Shown in pieces: positions 55,050-64,000 of a stretch of DNA of 64,000 nucleotides. The stretch is from the NCBI GenBank assembly GCA_963745175.1, contig CAVUWK010000005.1:613030-677029 (forward strand), written 5' to 3'. The position numbers and the translations under genes are program-made. This DNA is from Bog-473 sp963745175 (GTDB lineage: Bacteria; Actinomycetota; Acidimicrobiia; Acidimicrobiales; RAAP-2). Below the pieces are notes generated by a model that ran no database searches, was not told the origin of the DNA, and saw only the letters and a program-made list of their open reading frames with translations. Every line of letters begins with the position of its first letter. Position 1 is the stretch's first letter.

Positions 55050-55931
55050 GTGCGCATCGGCCTCGTCATCCTGCCCTCCGACCGCTGGAGCGAGGCACGT
55101 CGCCAGTGGGAGTGGGCCGACCGGGTCGGGTTCTGCACCGCGTGGACCTACGACCACATCCGCTGGGGTGGCATGCCGGACGGTCCGTGGCACGCGGCGG
55201 TGCCCGTGCTCGCCGCCGCGGCGGCCGTGACCGCGCGCGTCCGGCTCGGCACGCTGGTCGCCACGCCGAACTTCCGCCACCCGGTCACGCTCGCCCGCGA
55301 CGCCCTTGCACTCGACGATCTGAGCGGCGGCCGCCTGGACCTCGGGCTCGGCCCGGGCAGCGAGGGCCCGGACGCGACGGCGCTCGGGCAGGAGCCCTGG
55401 ACGCCCGCCGAACGCCTCGCCCGCTTTGCTGAGTTCCTGCAGGTGCTCCAACCCATCGTCGACGGGGAGCCCACGAACAGGACGTCCATATCGACGGCGC
55501 ACTACATGGCCACAGAGGCGCCCAGCACACCGGGCGCGCTCCAGCGGCCCCTCCCCCTCACGATCGCCGCGGGCGGCGCCAAGGGTCTCCGCCTCACGGC
55601 CACCTACGGAAGCAACTGGGTCACCATCGGCCCCACCGGGCGCGGGCCCCGCACGCCCGAGGCGGTACTCGACGCGGTCCGCCGGCAACTCTCTCTCCTC
55701 GACGAGGCGTGCCGGTCGAGCAACCGCGAGCCGTCCAGCGTCGGCAAGGTGCTGCTGTGGACCCCCACCGAACCGCTTCTGGACTCACTCGACCAGTTCG
55801 ACGAGCTGGTCGCGCCGTACGAGGAGCTGGGTTTCGACCAGTTCGTCCTCCACCACCCGGCCCAGACGGGGCCCTACGGAGGGGACCTCACGACGTTCGA
55901 GAGGATCGCCGAGCGCTCCGCCGCCAACTAA
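55050..55931 (+). CDS. LLM-class F420-dependent oxidoreductase
   Basis: This 293-residue protein starts MRIGLVILPSDRWSEARRQW and includes WADRVGFCTAWTYDHIRWGG, RLGTLVATPNFRHPVTLARD and GGRLDLGLGPGSEGPDATALG. These are typical of the luciferase-like F420 group. A late insertion at 160-180 precedes LTIAAGGAKGLRLTATYGSNW. The substrate is unknown. It is divergent from the methyltransferase and shares a -10 region with it, so both are probably controlled together. Confidence 0.85.
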   Translation: MRIGLVILPSDRWSEARRQWEWADRVGFCTAWTYDHIRWGGMPDGPWHAAVPVLAAAAAVTARVRLGTLVATPNFRHPVTLARDALALDDLSGGRLDLGLGPGSEGPDATALGQEPWTPAERLARFAEFLQVLQPIVDGEPTNRTSISTAHYMATEAPSTPGALQRPLPLTIAAGGAKGLRLTATYGSNWVTIGPTGRGPRTPEAVLDAVRRQLSLLDEACRSSNREPSSVGKVLLWTPTEPLLDSLDQFDELVAPYEELGFDQFVLHHPAQTGPYGGDLTTFERIAERSAAN

Positions 55932-56033
55932 CGAAGGGGCAACGGGTCTCCTGACGCCGATCTGTTGCGTCAGGCGGCCCCCAGGACCGTCGTTCGCGCC
56001 AAACTTGCCCTCGGGAAGCTCGAAGGCATCGTT

Positions 56034-59000
56034 ATGCTCTCGCCGATCAAAGCATCCCCCGTTGAAGAAGTGAGGATCGCCGTCCTCGGCCCGATGCTGC
56101 TCCGTGTGGGCGGTCGTGACATTCGCGTGACCGCCCCCAAGGAGCGGGGCACCCTCGCACTGCTGGCCATCCGCTGCGGCACCGTGGTCAGTTGCGACGA
56201 AATCAGTCTCGCGCTGTGGGGCGACCAACCCCCGCGGACGGCGATCAAAGCATTACACGGGTACGTCTCGAATCTCCGTCGCGTCCTTCCCGCCGAGAGC
56301 ATTCAGACGATCACTCCCGGCTATCGAGCGGTGATCGATCCGTAGGGCGTCGATGTCATCCGCTTCGAGAGGCTCCTGTGGAGGGCCAGCCATGACTTTT
56401 CTGACGATCCCGCCGCAAAGGCGGAAGGTCTGTCCAAGGCTCTGGCGCTCTGGAGGGGACCTGCGTTGGGCGACCTCGCGGACCATGAGCTCGGTCGAAA
56501 CGAGGCGACGCGCCTGTGGGAGTTGCGGCTGCAGGCGGAGGAGGAGCGCCTCGACGCCCTGTTGGACTGCGGTGAGCATCAGAAACTGGTCGCCGAGCTG
56601 ATGGCGGCAGTGGACGCCGAACCGTTCCGGGAAGCTCGCTGGGCCCAACTCATGGTCGCTCTCTACCGGTCGGGACGCCAAGGTGAGGCCCTGCGGACGT
56701 ATCAACGCCTGCAGAACAAGCTCAGCCACGGACCTGGGCATCCGGCCGAGCGCTCGGCTGTCGAGCCTGGAGGTCTCGATACTGCGGAACCGGCCCGAGC
56801 TGGACTGGGCGCCCGGTGGCCCGAACCCGAAGAAGCACCGTCCGGGCGACGCGACGACCGCCGAGATCCGGAGGATCCCCCTGCCCGGGCACCTGCGCGT
56901 CCGGCCTACCGAGAAACTGGTCGGGAGGCAAGCAGAGGTGGAAGCGCTGAGGGACGCGTACAAGCGCGTCGCCGGCGGCGATGGGCTCGAGGTACTGCTT
57001 CTCTCCGGAGAGGCGGGTCAGGGCAAGACCACCCTGCTGGCCGAGGCGGCCCGCGCCGCTTTCGAAGCGGGGGCGCGCATGTGCTCTTCGGGCATTGTGA
57101 GGAGGATCTCGCCAGCCCCTACCAGCTCTTTTCCCAAGCACTCGGCCATTACTTCGCCCACGTGGCTGACGAGGAGCTCCTGGGCCAGCCGGCCGTCCAC
57201 GGGCCGGAGCTCCTCCAATTGGTTCCGTCTCTGGCCAACCGAGTCCATGGCCCGGCGCCATCGAAGGCCACCGGCACCGACGCCGAGCGCTACCTGCTCT
57301 TTGCCTCCGTGGTCGACCTGCTTGCGACCATGTCGAACCACTCGCCTGTTGTCCTCGTCCTCGACGACCTCCAGTGGGCAGACAGGGCAAGTCTGCAGCT
57401 GCTGCGCCACATCATCGCTGCCGAGAGGCCGATGCGACTGCTGGTTATGGGGGCCTACCGTGACAGCGAGCTGTTCCGCGCTGGTCCATTGGTCGAGACT
57501 CTGGGGGCGCTGCGACGGCACAGGGACGTGGCACACATCGCACTCAGCGGACTCGATCACGCCGGAGTGATCTCGCTCATGGAGTCAGCCGCCGGCCACC
57601 CACTCGATGAAGCCGGGCGGCGTCTCGCCCACGCGATCTCCCTCGAGACCGACGGGAACCCGTTCTTCGTGACCGAGGTGCTCCGACACCTGCTCGAGAC
57701 GGGGGCCATCAGCCGCGACGTCATGGGTCGCTGGGTCGCCGTTGACACCCTGGACGGAACGGCGCTGCCGGACAGCGTGCGACAGGTCATCGATGCGCGC
57801 ATCGTCCACCTCGGGAGAGATGCCGGACGTGTCCTGTCGATGGCGGCAGTGATCGGCGTCGAGTTCGATCTCGACCTCTTGGCCAAGGCCACCCGCACAC
57901 CGGAGGACGATCTGCTCGAAGTCCTCGACGCTGGTGCGGCCGCTGCACTCGTGCGCGAGCTGCCCGGGCCCACTCGGGAACTACCGCTTTGCCCATGCGC
58001 TGATCCAGAGGACGCTCTACGAGGACCTGGGACCGACCCGACGGGCTCGGGCCCACGCGAACGGTGGCCACGTCGTTGGAGGAGCTGTGCCGAGGGGCGC
58101 CGGAGGCGCCGGGCGGGCGAGCTTGCTCGCCACTGGAGCCTGACGGCGCGACCGGGTGACCTTCGCCGCGCGCTCGACGCGGCCCGTCGAGCGGCCGACA
58201 TCGGCCTTGGCGGGGCTCGCCCCGGCTGATGCCCTTCGCTACTACTCCCAGGCCCTCGACCTCTTGCCCAGGGAGGGACACAGAACCCGCCCCTCGAGCT
58301 CGACCTCACGACCGGACTGGGCATTGCACAGCGACAAACCGGCAACCCTGCCTCCCGCCAGACGCTGCTCGGCGTGGCACGCGAGAGCCGTCGAGCTCGG
58401 TGACACGCATCGCCTCGTCGTTGCGGCATTGGCCAACGACCGCGGTTTCATCAGCACGTTCGGTCGCCTCGACACGGAGAAGGTCGAGATGCTGCAAGCG
58501 GCGATCGACCAACTGCCTCCAGACCACATCGACCGAGCACTTGTCCTGGGCACGTTCTGCCAAGAGCTCACGTTCGGCAGCAGCCTGGAGCGCCGACGCG
58601 CCCTGGCCGACGAAGCCGTCGCCATCGCCGAGCGCGCGGGTGACGAAGCGGTCACGGTCCGGGTGCTCAACCACATCGCGGACCCGCTCCGAGTGCCGCA
58701 GCTGCTCGACTTGTCACTCGTGCGGTCGGCGGACGCACTGGCGATGGCCGAGCGGGTCCGCGATCCCCTCCTCCACTTCTGGGCGGTCACGGCGCGCCGG
58801 ATCGCCGCCGCCGCCGCGGGCGACATCGACGAAGTCGATCGGTGCCTCGAAATCGGGGACATTCCTGGCCAGCCTGTTGCACGAGCCGACACTCGACCTG
58901 GACCCAGAAGTACGCGACGGCCGATCGCTCTCTCCTGGCCGGAGACTTGGACGAGGCGGAAAGCCAGGCGACGGAGGCCTACCGCATCGGCTCTGAGAGC

Positions 59001-59657
59001 TGGCGAGCCTGACGCGAGCAGGTGTCTTCGAGGCTCAGTTCATGTCCATCAGCTCACAACGCGGCACCATGGGCGAGTTGATCCCGCTGATCGAACAAGC
59101 GGTGACGGACAATCCGGGGATCCCGTCCTTCGTGTCCGTGCTGGCCGGTGCCCACACGGAAGGCGGCCGGATCGAAGAGGCCGGCCGCGTGCTCGAGCAG
59201 TTCGTGGAGGCCGGGTTCCGGCTGCCCGACGACATGGCGTGGATGTCGGGAATGGTGACGTACGCCGAGGCCGCCGTCGAGATGCCGGGATCCCAGGCTG
59301 GCCGGACCGATCTTCGAGCAGCTCCGTCCCTGGGTGGACCAACTGTCCTACAACGACGTCACCACCGAGGGCCCCGTGAGCCATTACCTCGGAGGACTGG
59401 CGACGGTGCTCGGGCGATTCGACGACGCGCACGACATACTTCATCGGCCTCCGCTGAGTTCTGTGCACGCGTCAGGGCCAAGTGCTTCGGCGCACGCACA
59501 GACCTCAACTGGGCGCGCCTGCTCCTCGAGCGTGGCGGACCCGGTGACCTCGATCGAGCCTGCGAACTGCTCCAGAGGGCACACACCGTCGCGGTCGAAC
59601 ACGGTTATGGGACGACGCTTGCGACGTTCTGCCCGGCTGCTCGAGCAACTGGGCTGA
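56034..59657 (+). pseudogene. AfsR/SARP-type regulator with BTAD and AAA ATPase domains, in-frame stop and many frameshifts
   Basis: The N-terminal winged helix (RIAVLGPMLLRVGG to IKALHGYVSNLRRVLP) is followed by the BTAD domain (RWAQLMVALYRSGRQGEALRTYQRL). Then comes an AAA-like ATPase with Walker A LLSGEAGQGKTTLL and Walker B VVLVLDDLQWAD. A long TPR-like C-terminal half follows. Such proteins activate secondary-metabolite or local genes. An in-frame TAG at 56343-56345 splits DNA-binding from BTAD exactly where homology continues (DP-stop-GVDVIRFERL). There are about ten further frame changes, the first near 56710-56740 and 57085. A real decayed gene is plausible here because of the stop, but sequence errors may add to the damage. 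The gene ends LEQLG. Confidence 0.75.
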
Positions 59658-60859
59658 TCAAGAGACGCCGAGCCGCAGCGCGTGACTCAGGCGGGCGGAC
59701 GCCGAAACCGCCGCCTCCAACTCCGCCCGCGCCGCCGCCGGCTCGACACGCTCGATGACGCACGACGTCGAGCCGACCCATGACGCCGCCTCCACCAGCG
59801 CGCCGGCGATCTGGGCCGCGGCGCCCGAACGCAGCACCGTCACCTGTTTGGCCACCAGCACGTCGCCCCGCCGGCCCGGGTCGACGAGCCCGACGATCCG
59901 CGTGCCGGCGAGCACGGGCATGGCGAAGTAGCCGTAGATCCGCTTCTCCTTCGGGGTGTAGGCCTCCAGCCGGTGGCGCAGCCCGAAGAGGCGCTCCAGG
60001 CGTTCCCGGTACCAGATGAGCGAGTCGAACGGGGACAGCAGGACATTCCGGCCGCGCATCCTGGTGCCCACCGCCTCCAGCGCGCCGGGATCGGCATAGG
60101 CGGCCTGCCGCCATCCCTCGACCGACACCTCGGTCAGCCCCGAGGACCCCAACACCTGGCGCACCAGAGGGCGCGGCAGGCCGTGGTACACGGCCAGGTC
60201 AGCCTCCGTCGCCACGCCGAGCGAGCGCGCCGCCGCCGTCGACGAGGCGCAGGGCGCACTCCTCGTCGCTCCACTCCTGAGCCAGCAGATCAGCCGGGAT
60301 GGCGCGCTCGGCGAGGTCGTAGACCCGGGCGAAGCCGCGGCGCTCCCGGCAGACCAGCTCGCCGATGTCGAGCAGCCACTCCGCGGCGATCTTGGTCTCG
60401 GACCAGTCCCACCATGGACCGCCCTTCTTGGCGCCGCCCAGCTCATTGGCCGTCAGCGGGCCCTCGGCGCGCAGGCGGGCCACCACCTCGCCGGTACGTC
60501 TTGTCCTGCTCCTGCAACACATGCCAGCGTTTGCCCTTGGCCCGCCGGGCCCGACGCTTGAACGCATACGCCGGCCAGTCCTCGAGCGGCAGCACGCAGG
60601 CGGCATGGGACCAGTACTCGAACGTGGCGCTCTTCGGTCCCCAGTAGGCCCGCTCCACCCGGTCCCGCCCGATGGCCCCGAGGCGGGCGTAGGCCACCAG
60701 CTCGTGCGAGCGCGCCAGGACCGAGATGGTGTCGAGCTGCACGGCGCCGAGCCGGCGCACCATGCGGGACGCCGCCTGTGGTGACGCGGGCGCCCCGAAG
60801 ACCCTGCGCCCGAGGGCGACACGGCGGGCCTCCTCGATGCTCAGCGTGTCGCGCGCCAT
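59658..60859 (-). CDS. Winged-helix DNA glycosylase, YcaQ/AlkX-like (HTH_42), two frameshifts
   Basis: The reconstructed protein is about 400 residues. TLSIEEARRVALGRRVF is the first winged helix, and Gln41-x-Asp43 in GAVQLDTISV matches the QxD catalytic motif of this glycosylase family. RSHELVAYARLG follows, and the C-terminal part has RNVLLSPFDSLIWYRERLERLFG and YGYFAMPVLAGTRIVGLVDP. The enzymes unhook interstrand crosslinks or remove alkylated bases. Frame changes lie near 60490 and near 60235. ATG 60859 adjoins an IS481 remnant. The gene ends immediately next to the SARP stop. Confidence 0.85.
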
Positions 60860-60889
60860 TGCGCTGCAAGATTGCCTGACTGGCCCCTC

Positions 60890-61390
60890 GGGCAGGTCTA
60901 CCGGCCTCGACGGTGCACCGTGTGCTCCAACGCCACGGCGTGAGTCGTCTGCGCGATCTGGACCGCCACAGCGGCCGGGTGATCCGACGCATCGAGACCA
61001 GTCGCCCCGGTGAGCTGGTCCATATCGACATAAAGAAGCAGGCCCGGATACCTAAAGGTGGGGGCTGGCGGATCCACGGAGTTGAGCACAAGAACACCGC
61101 CCGGTCCCGACCTCGTATTGGTTACGCCCACGTCCATTCCGCCATCGACGCCTACAGCCGTCTGGCCTATTCCGAGGTACACAACGACGAGACCTCGGTG
61201 ACCAACATTGGCTTCTGGCGCCGGGCCAAAGCCTTCTTCGAGAGTTACGGGATCACCATCGAGCGGGTGCTCACCGACAATGGCTCGTGCTATCGCTCAA
61301 AGGACTTCGCCACCGAGCTGATCAAGGACGCCATCAAGCACACCTTCACCAAGCCCTACAAACCTCAGACCAACGGCAAGGTCGTAGCAA
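60890..61390 (+). mobile_element. IS481-family transposase remnant
   Basis: This is the internal part of an IS481/IS3-type integrase core. It includes LPASTVHRVLQRHGVSRL (helix-turn-helix end) and GELVHIDIKKQARIPKGGGW with the first Asp. IGYAHVHSAIDAYSRLAYSEV, VLTDNGSCYRS with the second Asp, and TKPYKPQTNGKV follow. The catalytic Glu that should follow (GKVERFN) is missing and the sequence becomes unrelated. The 5' end is also gone, and no terminal repeats are visible. It is a non-functional fragment next to ycaQ and the repeat gene. Confidence 0.82.
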
Positions 61391-61498
61391 GCGTCCACTG
61401 GCACGAAGGCCGACAAACGACACATGCAAACCTGGGCACCCTTCGGCGTGGGATGACCAACGACTTCACCGTCCGCCAACGTTCAAGCTCCGCTCGGG

Positions 61499-61516
61499 AA
61501 GACCCGTCCGGGTCTT
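61499..61516. terminator. Strong palindrome, possible bidirectional terminator stem
   Basis: AAGACCCG-TC-CGGGTCTT is a perfect 8-bp inverted repeat with a 2-nt centre. It is followed by a second, weaker hairpin at 61523-61536 (CCTCT-GCGA-AGAGG), located downstream of the repeat-protein stop. There is no U-tract, so the terminator role is tentative. Confidence 0.3.
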
Positions 61517-61553
61517 GAGGCTCCTCTGCGAAGAGGCGGACTGTTCGAGTGCC

Positions 61554-63835
61554 TTAGTTCGCCTCGGCCAGGGTCAGTTGAACACCGTTGGTGTAGCGGC
61601 CCACCGCTGTGCACGTTGTCGCAGCTGTGCACGAAACCCCGTACAGGAGACTTGCCGTGGCGATCGAAGGATTCGGTGTGGTCTGCACCGCCCAGCTGCT
61701 TCCGTTCCACGCTTCCGCAAGTGTCACGGTGATGTTCGAGGTGTTGGTGTAGTAGCCGACGGCGGTACATGCGGACGCCGCGGTACATGAGACGCCCGTG
61801 AGAGCGCTCAGCGTGGCACCCGGATTGGGGGTGGTCTGGAGCGCGAAGCTCGTTCCGTTCCACGCTTCCGCCAAGGTTAAGGTTCCGGTGCTGTTCGTAA
61901 ACGAGCCGGAGGCGGTGCAGGCGCTGTGAAAGCAGATGCACGAGACACCCGACAGGGTGCTGGCCGTGGCGCCGGTTGGATTCGGCTGTGGAGATCACCA
62001 GCCAGCCATAGAACGGACCGTAGTAGCCCAGGGCCAGGGTCACCTTCGTGCCCGCGCTGTTGTCGTAGTACCCCACAGCCATAGCAGAACCCGGTGGCCG
62101 CGCACGCAGGAGACGCCGAGAGAGGACACTCGCCTTGGCGCCAGATGGCGACGTGGGTCGGTCTGTAACACCCAACTCGTGCCGTTCCAGGCTTCGGCCA
62201 GTGAGGCTCTGTGCCGTTGTGACGGATTTTCCCACGGCGGTGCAAGCACTCGAAGAGATGCACGAGACGCTCGAGAGGGAACTTGAGGTGGCGCCGGTCG
62301 GGTTGGGTGTCGACTGGATGGACCACGCGGTCCCGTTCCAGCTCTCGGCAAGGGTCACGGTGGTGCCGCCACTGTTGACGTAGCTGCCGACTGCTTCGCA
62401 GGCAGTGGCAGCACTACACGAGACGCCTGAAAATGAGCTCGCCTTGGCCCCGGTCGGGACAGGTACGGACTGGATCGACCCAGGTTGCGCCATTCCACGC
62501 CTCGGCCAGGGCGGCATCGACCCCGGCGCTATTGATGGAGTACCCCACACCCGTACACGCCGAGGCCGCGGAACAGGAGACGGCCGACAGCATACTCGTG
62601 GCCGCTCCGTTCGGATTCGGAGACGTGACGATCAACCACCCATATACGGTTCCGTAGTAGCCGAGGGACAGTGCCGTGGTCGGACCCGCCCGCGTTGGTC
62701 GAGAAACCCACGCCGAAACACCCGCCCGTGCGACTATGCACGACACGCTCAAAAGCGGGCTGACCACCTGTTCGCACGGGTCAGGTGTGGACTGAATCGA
62801 CCAGGCGGTCCCGTTCCAGTGCTCGGCGAGGGTCAACTGCGTGTGCCCGCCGAGTTGTAATACGCGCCGACCGCTGTGCACGAGGTCGCCGAAATGCACG
62901 AGACCCCGTGAGAACGCTCAGTGTGGTGCCCGCAGGGTTGGGTGTGGACTGAATCGACCAGGCAGTCCCGTTCCAGGCCTCGGCGAGGGTCAACTTGGTT
63001 GCCCGAGCTGTTGAAGTAGTTGCCGACAGCGGTGCATGCAGTGCTGAGCGTGCAGGAGACACTCGACAAGGTGGGAAACACGCTTCCGGTCGGGTTGGGG
63101 GTCGAAGGGATCGACCATGTGGTCCCATTCAAAGACTCGGCCAATGTGAACTCCGTACCGGACTTGTTGTAGTACGAGCCGACTGCAACACACGCGGTGC
63201 TCGATGCGCACGAGACGCCGGCCAAAGAACTCACCGTTGCAACGCTGGGGTTGGGCGTGGTCTGCACCGACCATGCGGTCCCGTTCCAGACCTCCGCCAA
63301 GCGTCAGCTCCGTCCCCCTCTTGGGCCCGTAGTTTCCCACGGCGATGCATGCGGTCGCCGATGTGCACGACACCCCCAGCGAGCATGCTGAACGTGGCGC
63401 CCGTCGGCGTGGGCATGGTCTGGATTGTCCAGGTGGTTCCGTTCCACCGTTCCGCAAGGGGGAGCTCGGTGCCGGCGCTGTTGCCGTAGTACCCGACGGC
63501 AGTGCACGCAGTGGCAGAGGTGCATGACACCCCTGACAAGAAGCTGTAGATCGCACCAGAAGGGTTCGGCGATGACTGAATCGACCAGCTTGTCCCGTTC
63601 CACACTTCCGCCAGGGTGAGGTCCGTGCCGGCGCTGTTGCTGGTGTCACCGACAGCTATGCAGGCTGTGATACGAAATGCAGGAGACGCTGCCCAGCGTT
63701 CCGGCGGGAATGACAGGGTTCGGCGTTGGCTGCACCGACCACGGGCGTCACCGCAGAGGCTGACCCACCTCCGATCGCGGCGAAACCCACGAATGAGGTC
63801 CCGACGGTCAAGAGCAGCCTTGTCACCAGTCGCAT
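61554..63835 (-). CDS. Secreted repeat protein with about 14 tandem 52-residue units, frameshifted
   Basis: ATG 63835 opens a signal peptide (MRLVTRLLLTVGTSFVGFAA, cleavage near GSASA). The rest is about 14 near-identical units, each with the pattern LAEAWNGTxWxxQxTPNPxGAxxSxLxxVSCxSxxACTAVGxYxNSxGT. One VSC...ACTAVG pair of cysteines per unit may form a disulfide. The regular beta-rich units suggest a beta-propeller or solenoid exposed outside the cell. The reading frame changes many times, roughly once per one or two units (for example near 63745, 63680, 63395, 62835, 62470 and 62110). The protein ends TNGVQLTLAEAN. Similar secreted arrays are known from actinobacteria, but I know no assigned function. 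Confidence 0.65.
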
Positions 63836-63843
63836 CTGCCACG

Positions 63844-63849
63844 CCTCCT
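63844..63849 (-). promoter_or_regulatory. Shine-Dalgarno AGGAGG of the repeat-protein gene
   Basis: It lies 8 nt before ATG 63835, is a perfect consensus and follows the hairpin directly. Confidence 0.7.
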
Positions 63850-63872
63850 AGGACCCTCGTTTCGAGAGTCCT
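63850..63872 (-). promoter_or_regulatory. Hairpin in the 5' leader of the repeat-protein gene
   Basis: On the minus strand, AGGACTCTCG-AAA-CGAGGGTCCT forms a 10-bp stem (one U-G pair) with a three-base loop. It ends one base before AGGAGG. It could limit access to the ribosome binding site. Confidence 0.5.
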
Positions 63873-64000
63873 CTCCGTCACGTGTCAGCCCATCGGCCAC
63901 GCCGTCACCCCCATGACGGACCCTAGGCTCACTGCACTCCGCGTGCCATGATTGAGCGGGACAGTGGGGATGTCAGATGACGTACGTCGGAGGGTACTGG

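Noticed and set aside
61554..63835. Regularly spaced repeats resembling a CRISPR array
   Set aside because: The period is about 156 nt, the units are protein-coding with conserved residues rather than identical DNA, and there are no short identical repeats separated by unique spacers.

Overview
The window comes from a high-GC actinobacterium. Supporting signs are frequent GTG and TTG starts, a PASTA-domain Ser/Thr kinase, two F420-type LLM oxidoreductases, a decaprenyl-phosphate phosphoribosyltransferase-like UbiA protein, DUF3052, an AfsR/SARP-type regulator and GatCAB. Class Acidimicrobiia is my best guess, but no rRNA or tRNA is present to prove it.

Layout. (a) 1-10.4 kb: an envelope-glycan region of visibly lower GC. 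It holds three large GT-C-like membrane proteins, an acyltransferase-3 and a UbiA/DPPR synthase-like prenyltransferase. An IS630-family element (4337-5498, TA-flanked, with terminal inverted repeats) cuts the 3' end of a Tat-exported protein gene. (b) 10.6-25 kb: housekeeping genes on the minus strand. These are esterase-gatC-gatA-gatB joined by GTGA overlaps, an MFS exporter, a PASTA kinase, ligA, mnmA, a cysteine desulfurase and an aldehyde dehydrogenase; an SCP2 protein faces the other way. (c) 25-35 kb: an acyl-CoA ligase, a sirtuin, a PuuD-like amidohydrolase divergent from a glutamine-synthetase-like gamma-glutamyl ligase, a methyltransferase, a DUF2079 protein, an FGGY kinase, and a yceI/marR pair with a textbook operator-promoter. 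(d) 35-46 kb: ileS, GNAT, a methylenetetrahydrofolate reductase-like protein, a secreted lipase-like protein, AraC plus VOC, two HAD phosphatases, glutathione peroxidase and a quinone oxidoreductase. (e) 46-56 kb: a thiolase/DUF35/SnoaL/LLM lipid-catabolism-like cluster, an alpha-hydroxyacid oxidase with an acyl-CoA synthetase, signal peptidase I, DUF3052, a methyltransferase and a second LLM oxidoreductase. (f) 56-64 kb: a badly broken SARP-AAA regulator, a YcaQ-type DNA glycosylase, an IS481 remnant and a secreted protein built from about 14 repeats of roughly 52 residues.

Two window-wide properties matter when using this annotation. First, about twenty genes, including the essential gatA and gatB, carry single-base frameshifts at points where homology clearly continues in another frame. 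Most are probably sequence errors rather than real pseudogenes, so their boundaries are given for the reconstructed gene. Second, many genes have a TAnnnT or CAnnnT -10 hexamer ending 6-8 nt before the start codon. This pattern implies widespread leaderless transcription and was used to choose several starts.
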